A stretch of DNA of 64,000 nt from Dermatemys mawii (lineage: Eukaryota; Chordata; Testudines; Dermatemydidae). A program made the position numbers and the translations under genes. Location of the stretch: assembly GCA_007922305.1 (NCBI GenBank), contig ML677365.1, positions 19,571,803-19,635,802 of the forward strand. The letters are read 5' to 3'. Below the pieces are notes generated by a model. That model worked only from the letters and a program-made list of their open reading frames with translations. It did no database searches and was not told the origin of the DNA. Below, piece after piece: positions 24,441 to 36,333 of this stretch. Position 1 is the first letter of the stretch; each line of letters opens with the position of its first letter.

Positions 24441-24959
24441 AAAGCTGATCATTTTAACTGTAGCAATGCTAGATCTTCCTTTTATAATACAGATGAATAT
24501 TAATGATGAAGTATTTTAGTAGCCCAGTTTTGAGGCAGTTGGGGTGCATTTTCAGTGGTGGGATGAGCATGACTTTTGATCTCCCATTATTTTGAATTTG
24601 TTTATTCATAAGAAGAGACAGCAATGTTGTCTGTAGTGTAAAGGCCATAACACATAGCACATTAGTTTAGAGATGATCCTGTAGTGTTTTTGTTGGACCA
24701 GGTAAAGTATATATTATTATTTTATATGAAATATATTAGAAATACCACCATAGAGAAATGAATTAGGGATGAGATGCCTACACGTAGATGGCATTAGTCT
24801 CTAGCACAGACTGTTGTAAAGCATTAACTTATAAAACAGCTTTTCTACAAATAATAAAATTTAAAAGTACTTCCTTATTTATCTGAGAAAATATGGGTAA
24901 TGGTTGCTTTAGAATGACAGCATTTATTTCTGTTCCTTTAAAAAGAAAGTACTGCTGTT

Positions 24960-24967
24960 ATGCAAAT
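24960..24967 (+). promoter_or_regulatory. Octamer ATGCAAAT
   Basis: A perfect POU-factor octamer about 70 bp before the MTG8b acceptor. It could mark a local promoter, but an 8-bp match is weak evidence. Confidence 0.3.
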
Positions 24968-25121
24968 AAAGGGGTGTTGTGCTTCAAACTGGCTGTGATA
25001 TGTGCTTCTTTTTTTTTTTTATTTGTTGTTGTCAATAGAAAAGATTGATCTCTGGGCTGGTGAACATAATATCTGTCCCAGTCAGAAAAGGAGAGGAAAT
25101 TAGCAGAGCGATTGGTGGAGA

Positions 25122-25209
25122 ATGATATCTGTCAAAAGAAACACTTGGAGAGCACTGAGTTTAGTGATAGGTGACTGCCGGAAAAAAGGGAACTTTGAAT
25201 TTTGTCAAG
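25122..25209 (+). CDS. RUNX1T1: RUNX1T1 MTG8b-specific first coding exon
   Basis: The exon runs from 25039, after a pyrimidine-rich acceptor ending in AATAG, to 25209, followed by the donor GTAAGG. The coding part starts at ATG 25122, gives 29 codons beginning MISVKRNTWRAL and ending GNFEFCQ, plus one G, i.e. phase 1. This matches the N-terminus of the long MTG8b isoform of RUNX1T1, which continues with DRTEKHSTMPDSPV from the next common exon (G+AT gives D). The segment carries a basic patch (KR, RKK) ahead of the conserved protein core; no domain lies in it. The only difference from the human sequence as I remember it is F instead of Y two residues before the final Q. The 5' part of the exon (25039-25121) is untranslated. 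Confidence 0.95.
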
Positions 25210-25431
25210 GTAAGGAAAAGATAAATATTTGATTTTTATAATTTATATACCTATTTTTAATTAACGTACCTTGCCTTGTAATGTAATTAAAAAGAAATTG
25301 CCCCTTGCAGCCCCATATGAGCCTCCGAAAAGCCTTAATCAAATTTCATGTTTCGTATTTGTGACTTTGTTTTAATATCATTGTAGAAAAATCCATAACA
25401 AATGGAAAAATAAGTCAGCATTGCACTTTCC

Positions 25432-25665
25432 TAAGGCCCTGTCCATTCTACAAATTCAGACATATCTGGAAAACAGTTATACAATATGGGCATCCCCTGA
25501 TCTGGTTACAAACATGGCGTTAGCCAGGTTGTGAAGCATGGTTAAGGTCCCATCAACATTACAAATTGGAACAACGTTTGAAAACAGGGGAAGTGGCAAC
25601 TGTAACCAGGTTTGCAGATATGGATGTATTTATGGTGTAGACAGGATATTAGGCAAAAACATCAT
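25432..25665. repeat. Probable MITE with CCCTGTC...GACAGG ends
   Basis: The left end 'GGCCCTGTCCATTCTAC' and the right end 'GGTGTAGACAGGATATT' are imperfect inverted repeats of a type common in turtles (CCTGTCTACAC). No coding content. Confidence 0.45.
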
Positions 25666-26784
25666 AGAAGGAATCCATGATAGATTTGAATAAGAAGATA
25701 TCAAGTCTGGATACTTTTCTGCTTCTGTCATAGAGTGCTTCTTGATGCACTTAAAAAATCTGATATGTATAAAACAAAACTTGGAGTTAAAGCGTGAAAG
25801 CTATCCCACAATTCCAGTGTTTATTGTAAATAAGAAATGGTATTTTCTGAAACAGTTGTCTAGAGAGCAGAGTAACAAAATATTTATTAAATGGAATTTA
25901 AATAATTCTGGGTAAACAGGTAAGCTTTTCAGAATGGGAGCCTTTCTTTGTACAAGCAGATGGTCTAAAAGTATGGTATACAACAAGCGTAGGCACAAAT
26001 CCTGCAGTCCTTAGGGTCAACTTTCATTACCAGAGCTGTAATTCTTTGTGAAATTCATCCTCTTCAGATGGCCATCAAAAGGCCATCATCACCGCTTTAA
26101 ACCTCTAGAGAGTGTGGAGAGTTGGTGTGGGCTTTGTGCACTGGGGTAAATGCACCCTTTAAAATAATTTTAAAAAAGAATTGAGATTCTAAAGTAAATT
26201 CCAATTCTTAGGTCAGTCCTAAGCATGCAAGCTGCTTCTCCATGTTCCTGATCCCCATAGCTGGCTTTGGCGGAAGAATTAATTCCCTTCTACCAGGGTT
26301 CTCCTCCCATATATATTATGTGTTTTTATTGCTAAATTATTAGTGAAAAGGTTTTCCCCACTATTTGCTCTCTTATCTTTCTGTTATGGACTGTTTTTCA
26401 TAGTGGAACAGTATTTTGCATATATCTTCCTCCAATATTGTTTTTATAAAGGATTTTTTTAAAAAAAATATGTAAAATTAAGGAGTTTCATCCCTAAAGT
26501 ATACCACAGTAGCATTCTAATGGATAGCTTATTGTTGCTTATTGCTAATACAGCATGTGTAGGAGAAATGGAAATGTACTGCAAGGCAGAATGCATGTCT
26601 TTTAATGTTCTTCATTCCTGTTGTTGCTACATAGTGGTGTGGCTGAAATTTACTTCATCTTCATAAAACCTGAATGAGCTTGCTTTATGCCAATGAAGTG
26701 TTCTGACTGGATAGGGAGGATATGAAATTAACCTCCTTAGCCACGGGTCAAGTCAAGTCAAGCAGGTGTAACTCCTAGTGGGTG

Positions 26785-26962
26785 TGCATTTATGTCAATA
26801 TAAAGTCATTTTATACCAGTGTAGCTTATACCCCTTTCCATACAGTAATAGCTAATTGGTATACAGTACCTCTATACATATAACTGGATATAACTGCATG
26901 TACTCTAGGGGTGTTGTACTGTTTTAACTATACAACTTTCTAATATAGACAAGACCTTAATG
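26785..26962. repeat. Diverged repeat ending ATAGACAAGACC
   Basis: Repeated 'TATACCAGTGTAG' and 'TTTTAACTATACAAC' motifs and the end 'ATATAGACAAGACC' recall turtle elements with 'GGTCTTGTCTAC' ends. Confidence 0.4.
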
Positions 26963-27083
26963 TGTGAATACTAAAGTCTTTCATAGATAAGCTGCTCTTT
27001 AGCTACTTAGATAAGAGACACATTGATTGGTTAGCATTGTTAGATGTCTGCAAGAGCTGGGATGCTCATCAATTGCTGAAAGT

Positions 27084-27165
27084 CAGGCTACTTAGCAAGG
27101 TTGCTAAATACACATGTAAGTGCCTAACTGTGGGCACCTTAATTTGAAAATTTTGGCCAGTGGCC
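27084..27165. repeat. Diverged AGGCACCTAA-type repeat
   Basis: 'AAGTGCCTAACTGTGGGCAC' followed by 'TTTGAAAATTTTGGCCA' matches a common turtle repeat end. Confidence 0.55.
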
Positions 27166-28302
27166 TTAAAATTCCAGTAAGTTCTGGGTTTAAATTTTGC
27201 TGAACGAGTTAAGAAGTTGGCCAAGAATGGAATCCTATGTCTTCTGAAATCTAATAATGACCGTATATCATCTTGCTCTGGATAACTTTGCCTCATAATG
27301 GCAATATATCTAGCCACCTTCATCCCAGTTTCACAAATGTATTTAATCCCCATTAAGGTTGGAATACATTGCCTTTTCAGATGGAATGTTGAAGTGTATA
27401 GATTTCTTCTGGTTGCTCATGAAAAATAAAGATGGGTCAGGACCAATCCCTGCTGGTCTGTCTGCAATAACCTTGGTAATGATGTCAACATTATAAAGCA
27501 AAAGATTTCACTTATTGGTTGGTACCAGTATCTAATAAAGACAAAATAAAAAGATGGTGGAGTCAAGTTAACCTCCTAAATGGCTTCCATTCCTTTTTTA
27601 TTCTTCTTATTACACTAAACTCCTTTCATTTGTGATAAGCATGTATCATCACTCTTGGTTTGCTACTTCACTGTCTTTTATTTATGTATTTATTTATTTT
27701 GCCCTTTAAAGTAGTAGTTGCTTGCTTGCATAAATCTCTCTAAGGCCACAATTTAAATAAAAGACCATTAACATATAACAGATGTACAAGAGTACCTTGG
27801 GATGAATGTATTATAGATAGAGAACCATCATCACACTCCTTACAATCAGATTTTCATCTATTCATGTGGTGCACACCTGTGACTTGTTGGCATTATTCTT
27901 GATTGCAATGTAGGAGATCTTAATGAAAAACAAAGATGTATGACAAGAGCACACATGGGTTATTTCACTCATCATAAGAAAGTCAGATTGCTAATGGGTC
28001 ATTTTTGAGTGTGTGTGTGCACGCGTGTGTGCAGAAAATCACTGCTCATAACTTCCAAAGATACATTTTTTTCTATAGTTCAAGCTGATAGAACAGTTGT
28101 AAGTGATGACCATTCTGTTCAGCTTCCTTTCTGAGCCAATAAGAAAGTCCTGGGCAAGAATCCAGCTTTTGAAGTACAAAGAAAATAGCCTACAATCTAT
28201 ATAAAGCATTGGAGGGAGGAGGGGAGAAGAGGAAATTCAAAAAGAAGAACTTAATTTTGAGGGCAACGATGCTCAAAAGCAGAAAGTGTAGAGAATGTGT
28301 GT

Positions 28303-28324
28303 ATGTAAAAAAAAAAAAAAAAAA
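28303..28324 (+). repeat. Poly(A) tract
   Basis: An A-rich run of about 18-20 without a recognisable retroelement body upstream. Confidence 0.8.
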
Positions 28325-28865
28325 GCATAAGTTCAGCATGTATTTCTGAGTGCATTTACTGTATGTGTGTGTATGTAATATAAAATGGTTTTTCATAGAA
28401 ATTCTAATTTGAAAGAGATATTTTTTCAGTAATCTCTAAGATGCAGACTGTTTGCTTTCACAAATTTATATCTTTATTAATAATTGAAACAAAGTGATTT
28501 CAAGTTCTTTTTTCAAAAAGATTTTCTGAGTTTGCAAAGAGGTTTTGTTTTGTTTTGTTTTTTTTTTCTCTCCTGGTAATATACTAGGGCTCTGATAACA
28601 TTAATGGGCTTGCCCCACATGGAGCTCTGAGTGTATTGTACCACTGCTCACTGATCCCAGGTCAGTGTGATGCGTGAAATCAATTTATTTGAATCTCTTT
28701 GCCTCTATAGGAATTTGGCAGCATGCCAGTTGTTTTCATTTAATGTTCTTTGTGTTCAACACAGACAAGCAGGCATGTTTTTGTATTCCTTTCTTTTGGT
28801 CTCTGTCTTTCAGCCAATATTCTAGTCTATGAATTTTCAAAAGACGCAGGAATATGTTATGCATC

Positions 28866-28900
28866 TTTTAAAATCATGTTGTGTAAACATGATTTTAAAA
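28866..28900. other. Perfect 15-bp inverted repeat with 5-bp loop
   Basis: TTTTAAAATCATGTT and AACATGATTTTAAAA are exact reverse complements separated by GTGTA. The nonamer AAAATCATG also recurs directly at 28870 and 28897. This could be a small hairpin, a cruciform, a paired homeodomain/POU-like site, or chance in AT-rich DNA. Confidence 0.7.
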
Positions 28901-29399
28901 TCATGAAAATGAGTTCAGTCACAAAGCAATCTCTGTGGTTACTACAGCAAGCATTTTAGAAATTATTAGCTAATAACTTCATATTTTAAATTCTTTGAGG
29001 AGGAAAGAGTGAAAATATGGAGCCATTTTTCTCATTTACAGCTCTATATGATTTATCACATGTTCTCAAACTAAAACATCCCCAGTAATGATGATTAAAT
29101 TACAATAACTTCATTTTAAATATATTGAACAATGGTTGGGCAAATTACAAAACATTCACTTTTCAAAAGTAATTTTATTTAGGATGATGAGCCCAATAAA
29201 AGCATATACCTATAGCGTTCCTTTCCTCCCCCTTTTGGCACATAATTTAGCATATCATCCACCTACTGCTGTTGTTACAATTATGTATAAAAGGCATGGG
29301 GATATCAGTTGGAAAGGAACCGTTTCTTTCCCTTTTTTTTTTTAAAGGAGGCAGGAATGCTGGTGGAACTGTACAAGTAATTTAGTCTTCCTTAATTAG

Positions 29400-29850
29400 A
29401 AAAAAAGAAAACAGCAGCACACATTACCAGAGAGGACTCGTTTTAGAGCTTGGCATTGCAGTGTGGGGGCGGGAAGGAGAGAGAGTGAGTAGAAGATTCT
29501 GTTGATGCTCCAGGCAGTTCTTGCGGAAGTTGATATGCAGAACCATGGAGCCACAGCACCGGGGTCAGACTCGTACACATCAGCCCTGCTTCCTTGTTTA
29601 ATTACCTGAAGACCAAAACATCCAGGCTGAGAGTGTGTGAAAATCCAGTATCTCGAACAGCAGTTTGTTGCTCTGACATCCTGCAAGGCCAGCCCTGTCT
29701 GTCCACAAACGTCAGGGCTGGTTCCTGACAGCAGGCTATCTCTGCCAGGCCTGGGTTCCTTTCATTCAGGAGGCATTGTGTGGAAGAGGGTTTGGTCAGG
29801 AATTTGAGGTTCCTGCCGGTGCTGTTCTCCCAGCCTGGACAACACTCTGA
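29400..29850. other. GC-balanced intronic block, unassigned
   Basis: Composition here is clearly less AT-rich than the flanks, with CAGG- and CCTG-rich unique sequence and no recognised repeat. No open frame with splice signals is convincing on either strand. It is a candidate conserved enhancer or a minor untranslated exon. Confidence 0.3.
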
Positions 29851-30363
29851 CAGATAGGCCTGATTTTTTAAAAAAAGATTTTAAAAAATTGGCTCTTTTC
29901 AGTTTTTCCTTTAGAATTCTGGCATTAGTGTAACGCTGACTACAACAATAACAACAAAATGTTAACTCATTCCTCTCTGGGTTTCTAGTATTTTCCTTTT
30001 GGCCTAGACTTTTTTTCCTTTTCTTAAATTCTTTAAAAAAATTATGTTTTTGAACTGAAATCCTTGGGAGAGGAGCACAATAATTTGAATGGGGCTTGTG
30101 CATAAAATAAATAAATAAAACATTGAGAACGTTAAGAATCTTTACACTAGCCATCTTATTATTCAATAAAAATATTTAACACATTGAGTTTTTCTTCTCC
30201 AAAGTACTTTGTTGCATTAGTTTTATTCCATGTGAGAAATAAAATAAAGCAGGATATTTAATGGTGCATGTCAGAGCAATGGTGAGAGGCTGTCTTCCAT
30301 TCTTAAAATTGATAATTTTTCTAGGAGTTCTAACTTAGTGGTCCATTTACAATACAGTAACTT

Positions 30364-30500
30364 TGGGCTAGTTCCTACAGTCCTTATCCGTACTTAGTAG
30401 TAACTTTATAAGTTGTCCCATTGATTTCAGTGTAGCTATCCTTGGAGTAAGTCCTGATCCTTCAAATCTTAAACTTAAGCGTTTGCCAGATCAGGGCCTA
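30364..30500. repeat. Fold-back repeat copy
   Basis: 'GTCCCATTGATTTCAGTG', 'TAAGTCCTGATCC' and 'GCCAGATCAGGGCC' match the same palindromic family as at 2555. Confidence 0.6.
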
Positions 30501-31749
30501 ATACCCTATTCAATATGAATAAGGATGTGAGTGAGGGTCTAGCCCTTTAATGGGACTATTTGCATGAGTAAGGTGTTGGCCAATGGTTATGAAAACTTGC
30601 CAGAGCAATACATATAGCATACATGCTTGTAGTTGAGCGGGCTTAAAATATAAATATAAATAGATATATAAACTACTGTTTAAGACAGAAGTGGAAAGAA
30701 ATACAGAGGGTATGAGTCTACTCTTATTTGCTCTGGTTTAACTCAAGGATTTATATGGGTATGAGCAGAACCAAGTCCAAAGAAATCTTTGTGGTTTCAG
30801 ATGTCTTTTCTCCATTCCCGTAACTTCACCATGACTTCATTTTATTACAGTGACATTTTCCAGGATTTTTAGTCTACTCTTTGCACACCTTCCATCAATG
30901 GAAGTTTTCCTGTATATGGACTGCAGGATTCGGCTCTTTCATGGGCTTGTGACATTTGGATATTTCGGTGAGTGGGGTGGAAATTGCATGTGCAGTAATA
31001 TATTTTTTCCAAGTATTTCATTAGGACTTCTTCATGCAAATTTAAATGCATACTGGGCTCTTGATGCACATGCATAAACTCCCATTAGCATGAAGGGGAT
31101 TTACGTGATTCATCGAGAGCCTGCAGTGCACATACACAGCTGCAAGTAAATGATAGTGTAATAAGACCAAAAGAGTCATTATGATCTATTGTGTCACTAA
31201 TCCACCATCTAAGAAGGATTTGCAGGAGAGACTGTAACAGAAGAGTTGTTACAGTATATCAGATCGATAATCATGTTTTAAAAAACTCTTAAATATGTAC
31301 ATAATTCCTCACTTTGAGAATCAGGTCCATAATTGTTATGTACACTAAGGTCCACTTATATTGTTATGGCAGTGTTATAGGCTTGAAAGTCGATGCCCGT
31401 TACACTTACAGTCAGTTGAAGGCCTCTTTACACTATCAGGGTGTTGTAAAGGAGCCTAAATGTAAATAAGAATTGGTTGTGTGTGCATCTATGTGTTTAA
31501 AAATGGAGCTGTTGTATTCTGTTGCAACTGTGATGTTCCTGTGATATATGTGAAAATATGCACATTTATATGGAACTGTAAATTTTATTTCTATCTATTT
31601 ATAAAACTTAAACAAACACCGTTCTAGTTTAAAGTTCACAGTACAATAGCACAATAATTTTCTCATTCCATTACAACAAATAAATGCATACCAGCATATA
31701 AAGTAATACAATAAAACTCCTGCAACAAAGGCATAATGAAAGTAATGCC

Positions 31750-32290
31750 CACTACACCTGAAAGATTGGGGACGAAAAAGTTGGCCTTAGTCACTGCCCA
31801 TATTCAAAGACCATTTCAGAGAGAATGTCCTTAAAATAGCTTTCTATATTTTAAATCCAGGGACTCCTGCTTGAGTACCTCTGCTGTGGCAGTATTACAT
31901 ACAGAAAGATCCCTTAGATAGCAAGTCCCAAACCATTTAGGACTTTAATGTTAAAACAAGCATCTTGACGTGTACTTGGACACTTACTGACAATTGGTTC
32001 AGATGACCTCATGGTATTAATTGGTGTAAATTGCTCTCCATATGAGACACCTTAATAATCATCTCTAGGTTTAGATTTTGCTTCTGTTTCTCAAGAGCCA
32101 CAGTATAGCCCCACGTAGAACACATCACAGTGATCTGATTTTATCTAGATGTAATATTTAAACCACTCTCTTCTACCCCTATATCAAGGAAACAAAAATT
32201 AAGGAAGTTAACACATTAGACTAAGAGAGGAGTCATCTTAGGCTGCAACATATGCAGAGACCACTGTCCCTTATATCAACCCATTTTCGT
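31750..32290 (+). repeat. LINE (CR1/L3-like) 3' region remnant
   Basis: 'CATTTAGGACTTTAATG', 'AAGCATCTTGACGTG', and 'ATAGCCCCACGTAGAACAC' followed by 'CAGTGATCTGA' recall a widespread sauropsid LINE 3' segment. Frames are broken. The family name is uncertain. Confidence 0.55.
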
Positions 32291-32344
32291 CCCCATATAG
32301 AGCGTGTTGTAGTATCCCATTAGATATCATTAATAGCATTACAC

Positions 32345-32438
32345 ACCAAAGGCCAAATTCTGTGCTAACTCTTTCCATTGTAAACATCTGTAGAAGTTAA
32401 GCTGGCACAGAATTTGATGCAAGATATAGCCCATTGTT
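32345..32438. repeat. Fold-back repeat (GGCCAAATTCTG ends)
   Basis: 'AAGGCCAAATTCTGTGC' and 'GGCACAGAATTTGATGC' form inverted ends of a family common in turtles. Confidence 0.65.
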
Positions 32439-32559
32439 AGATGTTGTAGTACTTCTTGTGTTTAATACAAGTTTACCTTTGCTGATATAACATTAGACCC
32501 TGGTACTTCTTCCACTTTCCAATTCTAGAAGTGCTTGTCAAAGAGAGGAAAAGGATGGG

Positions 32560-33230
32560 ATCCACAAAAGTATTTAGGCACCTAAACCAGTTTTGGCTCT
32601 ACTGTGAGCACAAAACTCCTGCTGAACCCTGTAAGGCCCCTAAACTCACGACCCTACATTTTTCAAAGTAAAAGTTCCCCCGTTGCCTATGTATCTGCCT
32701 CTGGGCATGTGCCCTGCTGCCCCCTTCTAAGGGTGTGGACTCCTATCCGCCATCTAAGTCCCGGAGTGACTCACAAACTAGAGGACCTAATTTGCCACCT
32801 CATTTGCATGAATGGTCCAGTCCAGGAGGTGTGCTCAGAGGGCATCTACCATACTGGGTCCCATTCAAAATCGAGCCAGAGGTGGAGCCACCTACCTTAT
32901 AACTTTTAGCCCTGCAGTTAGAACACTTGCTGGGGAGGTGGGAGATCTGGGTTTGATTCCTCTGCTTGGCTGTGGGGGGTGCGGGGAGAGCAGGTTTGTT
33001 TGTGAAGGATTTGAACAAGGGTCTCCTACCTGTAAGGAGTTCTCTAGTTACTGAGCTGTGGGATATTCTGGTATATTGAAGCCATTCCACTATGGATAAA
33101 TAATGAAAGACTGATTGGTCTAGAGGGATTGGATTTGGGTCCTGCACCTTCCAGGAGGGAGCCCTAACCACTGGATTACATAATTATTTCTATTCTCTCT
33201 GTCTCTCTTTCTCCCAGTGACTCTCTTGCA
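32560..33230. repeat. tRNA-like/fold-back turtle repeat, copy A
   Basis: It starts near 'GATCCACAAAAGTATTTAGG' and includes 'GTTAGAACACTTGC', a B-box-like 'GGGTTTGATTCC', and inverted counterparts 'GATTTGAACAAGGGTCTCC' and 'GCCCTAACCACTGGATTAC'. A related copy lies at 45295-45470. Apparent open frames inside it are not genes. Confidence 0.55.
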
Positions 33231-33340
33231 TAGAGTGTTTGGAACAGAGAGAGGGAAGATACAAGAAAAGTAAAAGGAAACTTGTCCCACTAAAAACATG
33301 CTTTCCTATGAATCACTGACAACAAGCATTGCCCAGATCA

Positions 33341-33590
33341 GAACTCTCCAAATTGTGGTCTGTGCATCGTTGGTGGTCTGGCTGGTCACAGTTACTGGTT
33401 ACCCTCCTTGCTTCCAGCTGCTAAACTACATTTAGAAGGAACTAAAAATACATCTCTTTGCTTATATTACTTTTCCATGTAAGAAACTATGGTAGTTACC
33501 AGTGGGAAAGGCAGATGAAGACAACTCCTCTGCTAAGACATGGTCCACCATATGAAAAAGTTTGGGAGCCCCAGCTCTAGATAATCCAGT
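33341..33590. mobile_element. Diverged hAT-type nonautonomous element
   Basis: The left end 'CTCTCCAAATTGTGGTCTG' and the right end 'AAAAAGTTTGGGAGCCCC' resemble degenerate hAT termini (CAGNGGTTCCCAAA); internal 'CATGGTCCACCATATG' supports this. No transposase frame and no clear target duplication. Confidence 0.45.
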
Positions 33591-33934
33591 TGATATGACA
33601 CAGAGAAAGGCAGTGCTCGGTGAACACTGACACACTCTACAAAATCTTTTTCTGGCACTACCATACATCTAGTACGTAACATGACATGCTAGTCTGACCG
33701 GTCTAAGACCTGCCACAATCTATGCACAATGGAATAGTTTTGAGACCATGGGATAATTTTGTTTGAATTTATTTATATTGATCAATTTGTTACTGTCTTA
33801 ACACTATTCTAATGTAGTAGCTTTTGTATACAGTTGTGTAATACTTGGGTTCTGCAGTGAAAACAGGCAATGTGTATGTGTCTGGGGTGTATATGGTGAC
33901 TGGAAATTCTTGCTGAAACTGACTTGCAACACAG

Positions 33935-34141
33935 TAGAAGAGACAAAGTGGGTGATGTAATACCTTATTGGACCAACTTCTCTTGGTGAGAGAGACAAGT
34001 GTTTGAGTTTACACAGTGCTGAAGAAGAGCTCTGTGTGGTTCGAAAACTTGTCTGTCTCACCAATAGAAGTTGGTCCAATAAAAGATATTACCTCATCAC
34101 CATGTCTCTCTAATATCCTGGGACCAGCACAGCAACAACTA
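33935..34141. mobile_element. Palindromic nonautonomous DNA transposon (MITE), copy 2
   Basis: This has the same arms as copy 1: 'ATTGGACCAACTTCTCTTGG' on the left and 'AGAAGTTGGTCCAATAAAAG' on the right, then 'CTCTCTAATATCCTGGGACC' and 'AGCAACAACTAC' at the end. The right terminus is more complete than in copy 1. Confidence 0.85.
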
Positions 34142-34351
34142 CATTGTAATGCAAGAGTTTTGTGCAAAGGCCATCTGAGCAGAACTTGAATGTGTTTGTT
34201 AATGTAGAAAATTAGTGCAAATTGATTAATAAATCTACAAAGGAGGGGTGAGAAAGGTGGTGGTGGGGATTTTCATAAAACATTTTTTCTTCTTGGAAGT
34301 GGCAATATGATCATAAATCATTTTGAGAGTTTTGTATTGCTGTGTATTTGC

Positions 34352-34363
34352 TCCACCTGGTGG
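34352..34363 (-). promoter_or_regulatory. CTCF-like motif
   Basis: The minus strand reads CCACCAGGTGGA, 11 of 12 positions of CCASYAGRKGGC. Motif match only. Confidence 0.3.
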
Positions 34364-36245
34364 ATTTTCTTGAAAGTGTTTTGATCCTTGTTAATGATAA
34401 GGAGAGAGTCTTCAATTAAGTGTAAAACATTTAACACAAAGTAAGAAAACTTTTTAATGTGTATTAATAACAATACTGTAAAAGGCAGATCTGGGAAAGA
34501 AACATTAGAACCAGGTATTTATCTTGACCATGCTTAGTCGTTACATTAATCTCTATGAAAGCATAGCATTTCAGCCAAATTAATAATAACCGTTTACTGT
34601 CAGAGTCATCTACAGATTAGCAATTAAAAAAATCCAAATGTTTGGCTTTTGAGGTTTTGCAGGATATCTGAAAGTTGCTTTTTTTCTCGAAAAGAGACAA
34701 TAATTAATGAGCCCTTGTGATAAGAAGTAGCAGACCTATCGAAAGGGATGGTTACTACACTGAAGTGTTGTTGCTGTGCATTGGCATAAAATCTGTCCTT
34801 CATTAACCTAGCTTACAAACACTGTTTTGTTTGGAATTCTTAAGGACTCCGTTATGCTTTGATCATCTCATTGTTCTCTTTAGGTTATTTTTTTCCTTAA
34901 GAGTGTAATAGCTGCCTAACAGAAGGTGAAGTTTAGAAAACAGTGTCTCCATATGCAAGGGATTTTGAGACCTTTTTATTGTCTTTAAAAATGTCATTCA
35001 TAGTCCTCATTAGCATTTACTGTTGCAAGCAAACAAGCAGAAAATGTGAAATTGGTATGTCATGAATAGCTCCACAGAGCTCTAGAGCCCTGAAATTTTG
35101 CCTGCAGTGTGATGTGGGGCAGGCATTGAGAGAAAGCTGTCCAGATGGCTGCCAGTGCAGAGCAGAGCTGCAGGTTTTTGTCTCTGGTGCTGAGAGGAGG
35201 GAAAGTTCATTGGAGCATATGCTATCACCCTTGCGTTTTAACAAAACTAACTCGCCATCAGTCAAAATGGGGAGGTGGTGACTTTGAAACAAAAGTTTTT
35301 AATATAATGTTACAGTCCTTGTCAAATGAATAAAATATATGTAGTTAGTGTTACAAATACTGAGCTATGTTACAAAGAATAAAGTAAGAATTGAATTTCT
35401 AGCCAGTAGTTAGATGCCCTCTTTTCATATACAAATATTCCCTCACATTTTCTTTATTGTGAAAACCTTATACATTGAAAAGACCTTGATTAGAGGTCAA
35501 AATGAGGGTTAATACACTGCAGGAGGAGGAGTTTCACCACCAAAGTCAAACCATTTTGAGCTTCAAATCAGAAGACAGCAAATAGCTTGAAAGCTTATAT
35601 TGAGGTCCCAAAATATGATCCCACTGCAGAAGCGCTAGATATTATCATGCACACTGCATTGGTTAGGTGGAAGGAATGTATTCTTTTTCTCTGTTTGTTT
35701 ACATACGAAATACAGTCTTGGTATTTTGTTGCATCCTTTCAGAAATAAATGAATATCCAATCTTGTAAAGAGCCAAAAGAGAAATTTATGCATAAACTGT
35801 TCAGTATTTTTTTCTTAACATGCATGATGACAATTAAAAATTAGTCTTAATACTAATGTTTGTTACATATTTCACAGCAAATGTTTTGTTTCATAAAATG
35901 TTCACGTGAGGTTTTGTATTGGCCACAATTCTGCAAAAACATATATATGCACGTGGCCTTTCTCTTGACTAACTCTAATTAAAGTTAAGGAGCCGCAGGT
36001 GTGAGTAAAGTCACACACATTCATAAGTATTTGGAGAATTGGAGCCTATGTTTGGCAATGAAAATTAGGTCTTTTATCTTTCACTATTCTAAAACTTAAC
36101 ATCAGATTCTGTTTGTAAGTCAATGAGAGTTGTGCTCATTTACACCATTGCTGAATTTGCTTCTGACTCTATAACCAGTGCTTGTTTCGATTGTAGAACA
36201 ATAAAATAGAACAATAGTGATGGTAAAGACACAGATTGTCTTGTC

Positions 36246-36333
36246 CAATGGTTTTCAAGATATCCAAAGGGGTCTTCACCTCGATTTGAAAATTTTTAAG
36301 GGTCTGCAAATGAAAAGAGGTTGAAAACCACTG
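36246..36333. mobile_element. Short hAT-type MITE
   Basis: The ends CAATGGTTTTCAAGA and TTGAAAACCACTG are inverted repeats of the CAGTGGTTCTCAA type. Flanking octamers GTCTTGTC and GTCAAGCT agree only partly, so the target duplication has decayed. It is 88 bp long. Confidence 0.65.

Larger units (their letters stand above)
12463..25038 (+). other. RUNX1T1: Intron between CpG-island exon and MTG8b exon
   Basis: AT-rich intronic DNA without convincing coding sequence. It contains the G-run microsatellite at 12674-12701, a GATA/C/EBP-like palindrome at 14606, a split 5S-SINE at 16236-16890, fold-back repeats near 19.3, 20.0, 21.8, 23.5 and 24.3 kb, and simple repeats at 21098 and 24149. The stretches 12.9-14.7 kb and 17.0-19.0 kb show no repeat I can name. 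A POU octamer ATGCAAAT sits at 24960, close to the MTG8b exon, so a transcription start near 25 kb is also possible. Confidence 0.6.

Noticed and set aside
32604..33171. Open frames of 80-123 codons on both strands
   Set aside because: They coincide with a tRNA-like fold-back repeat seen again at 45.3 kb.
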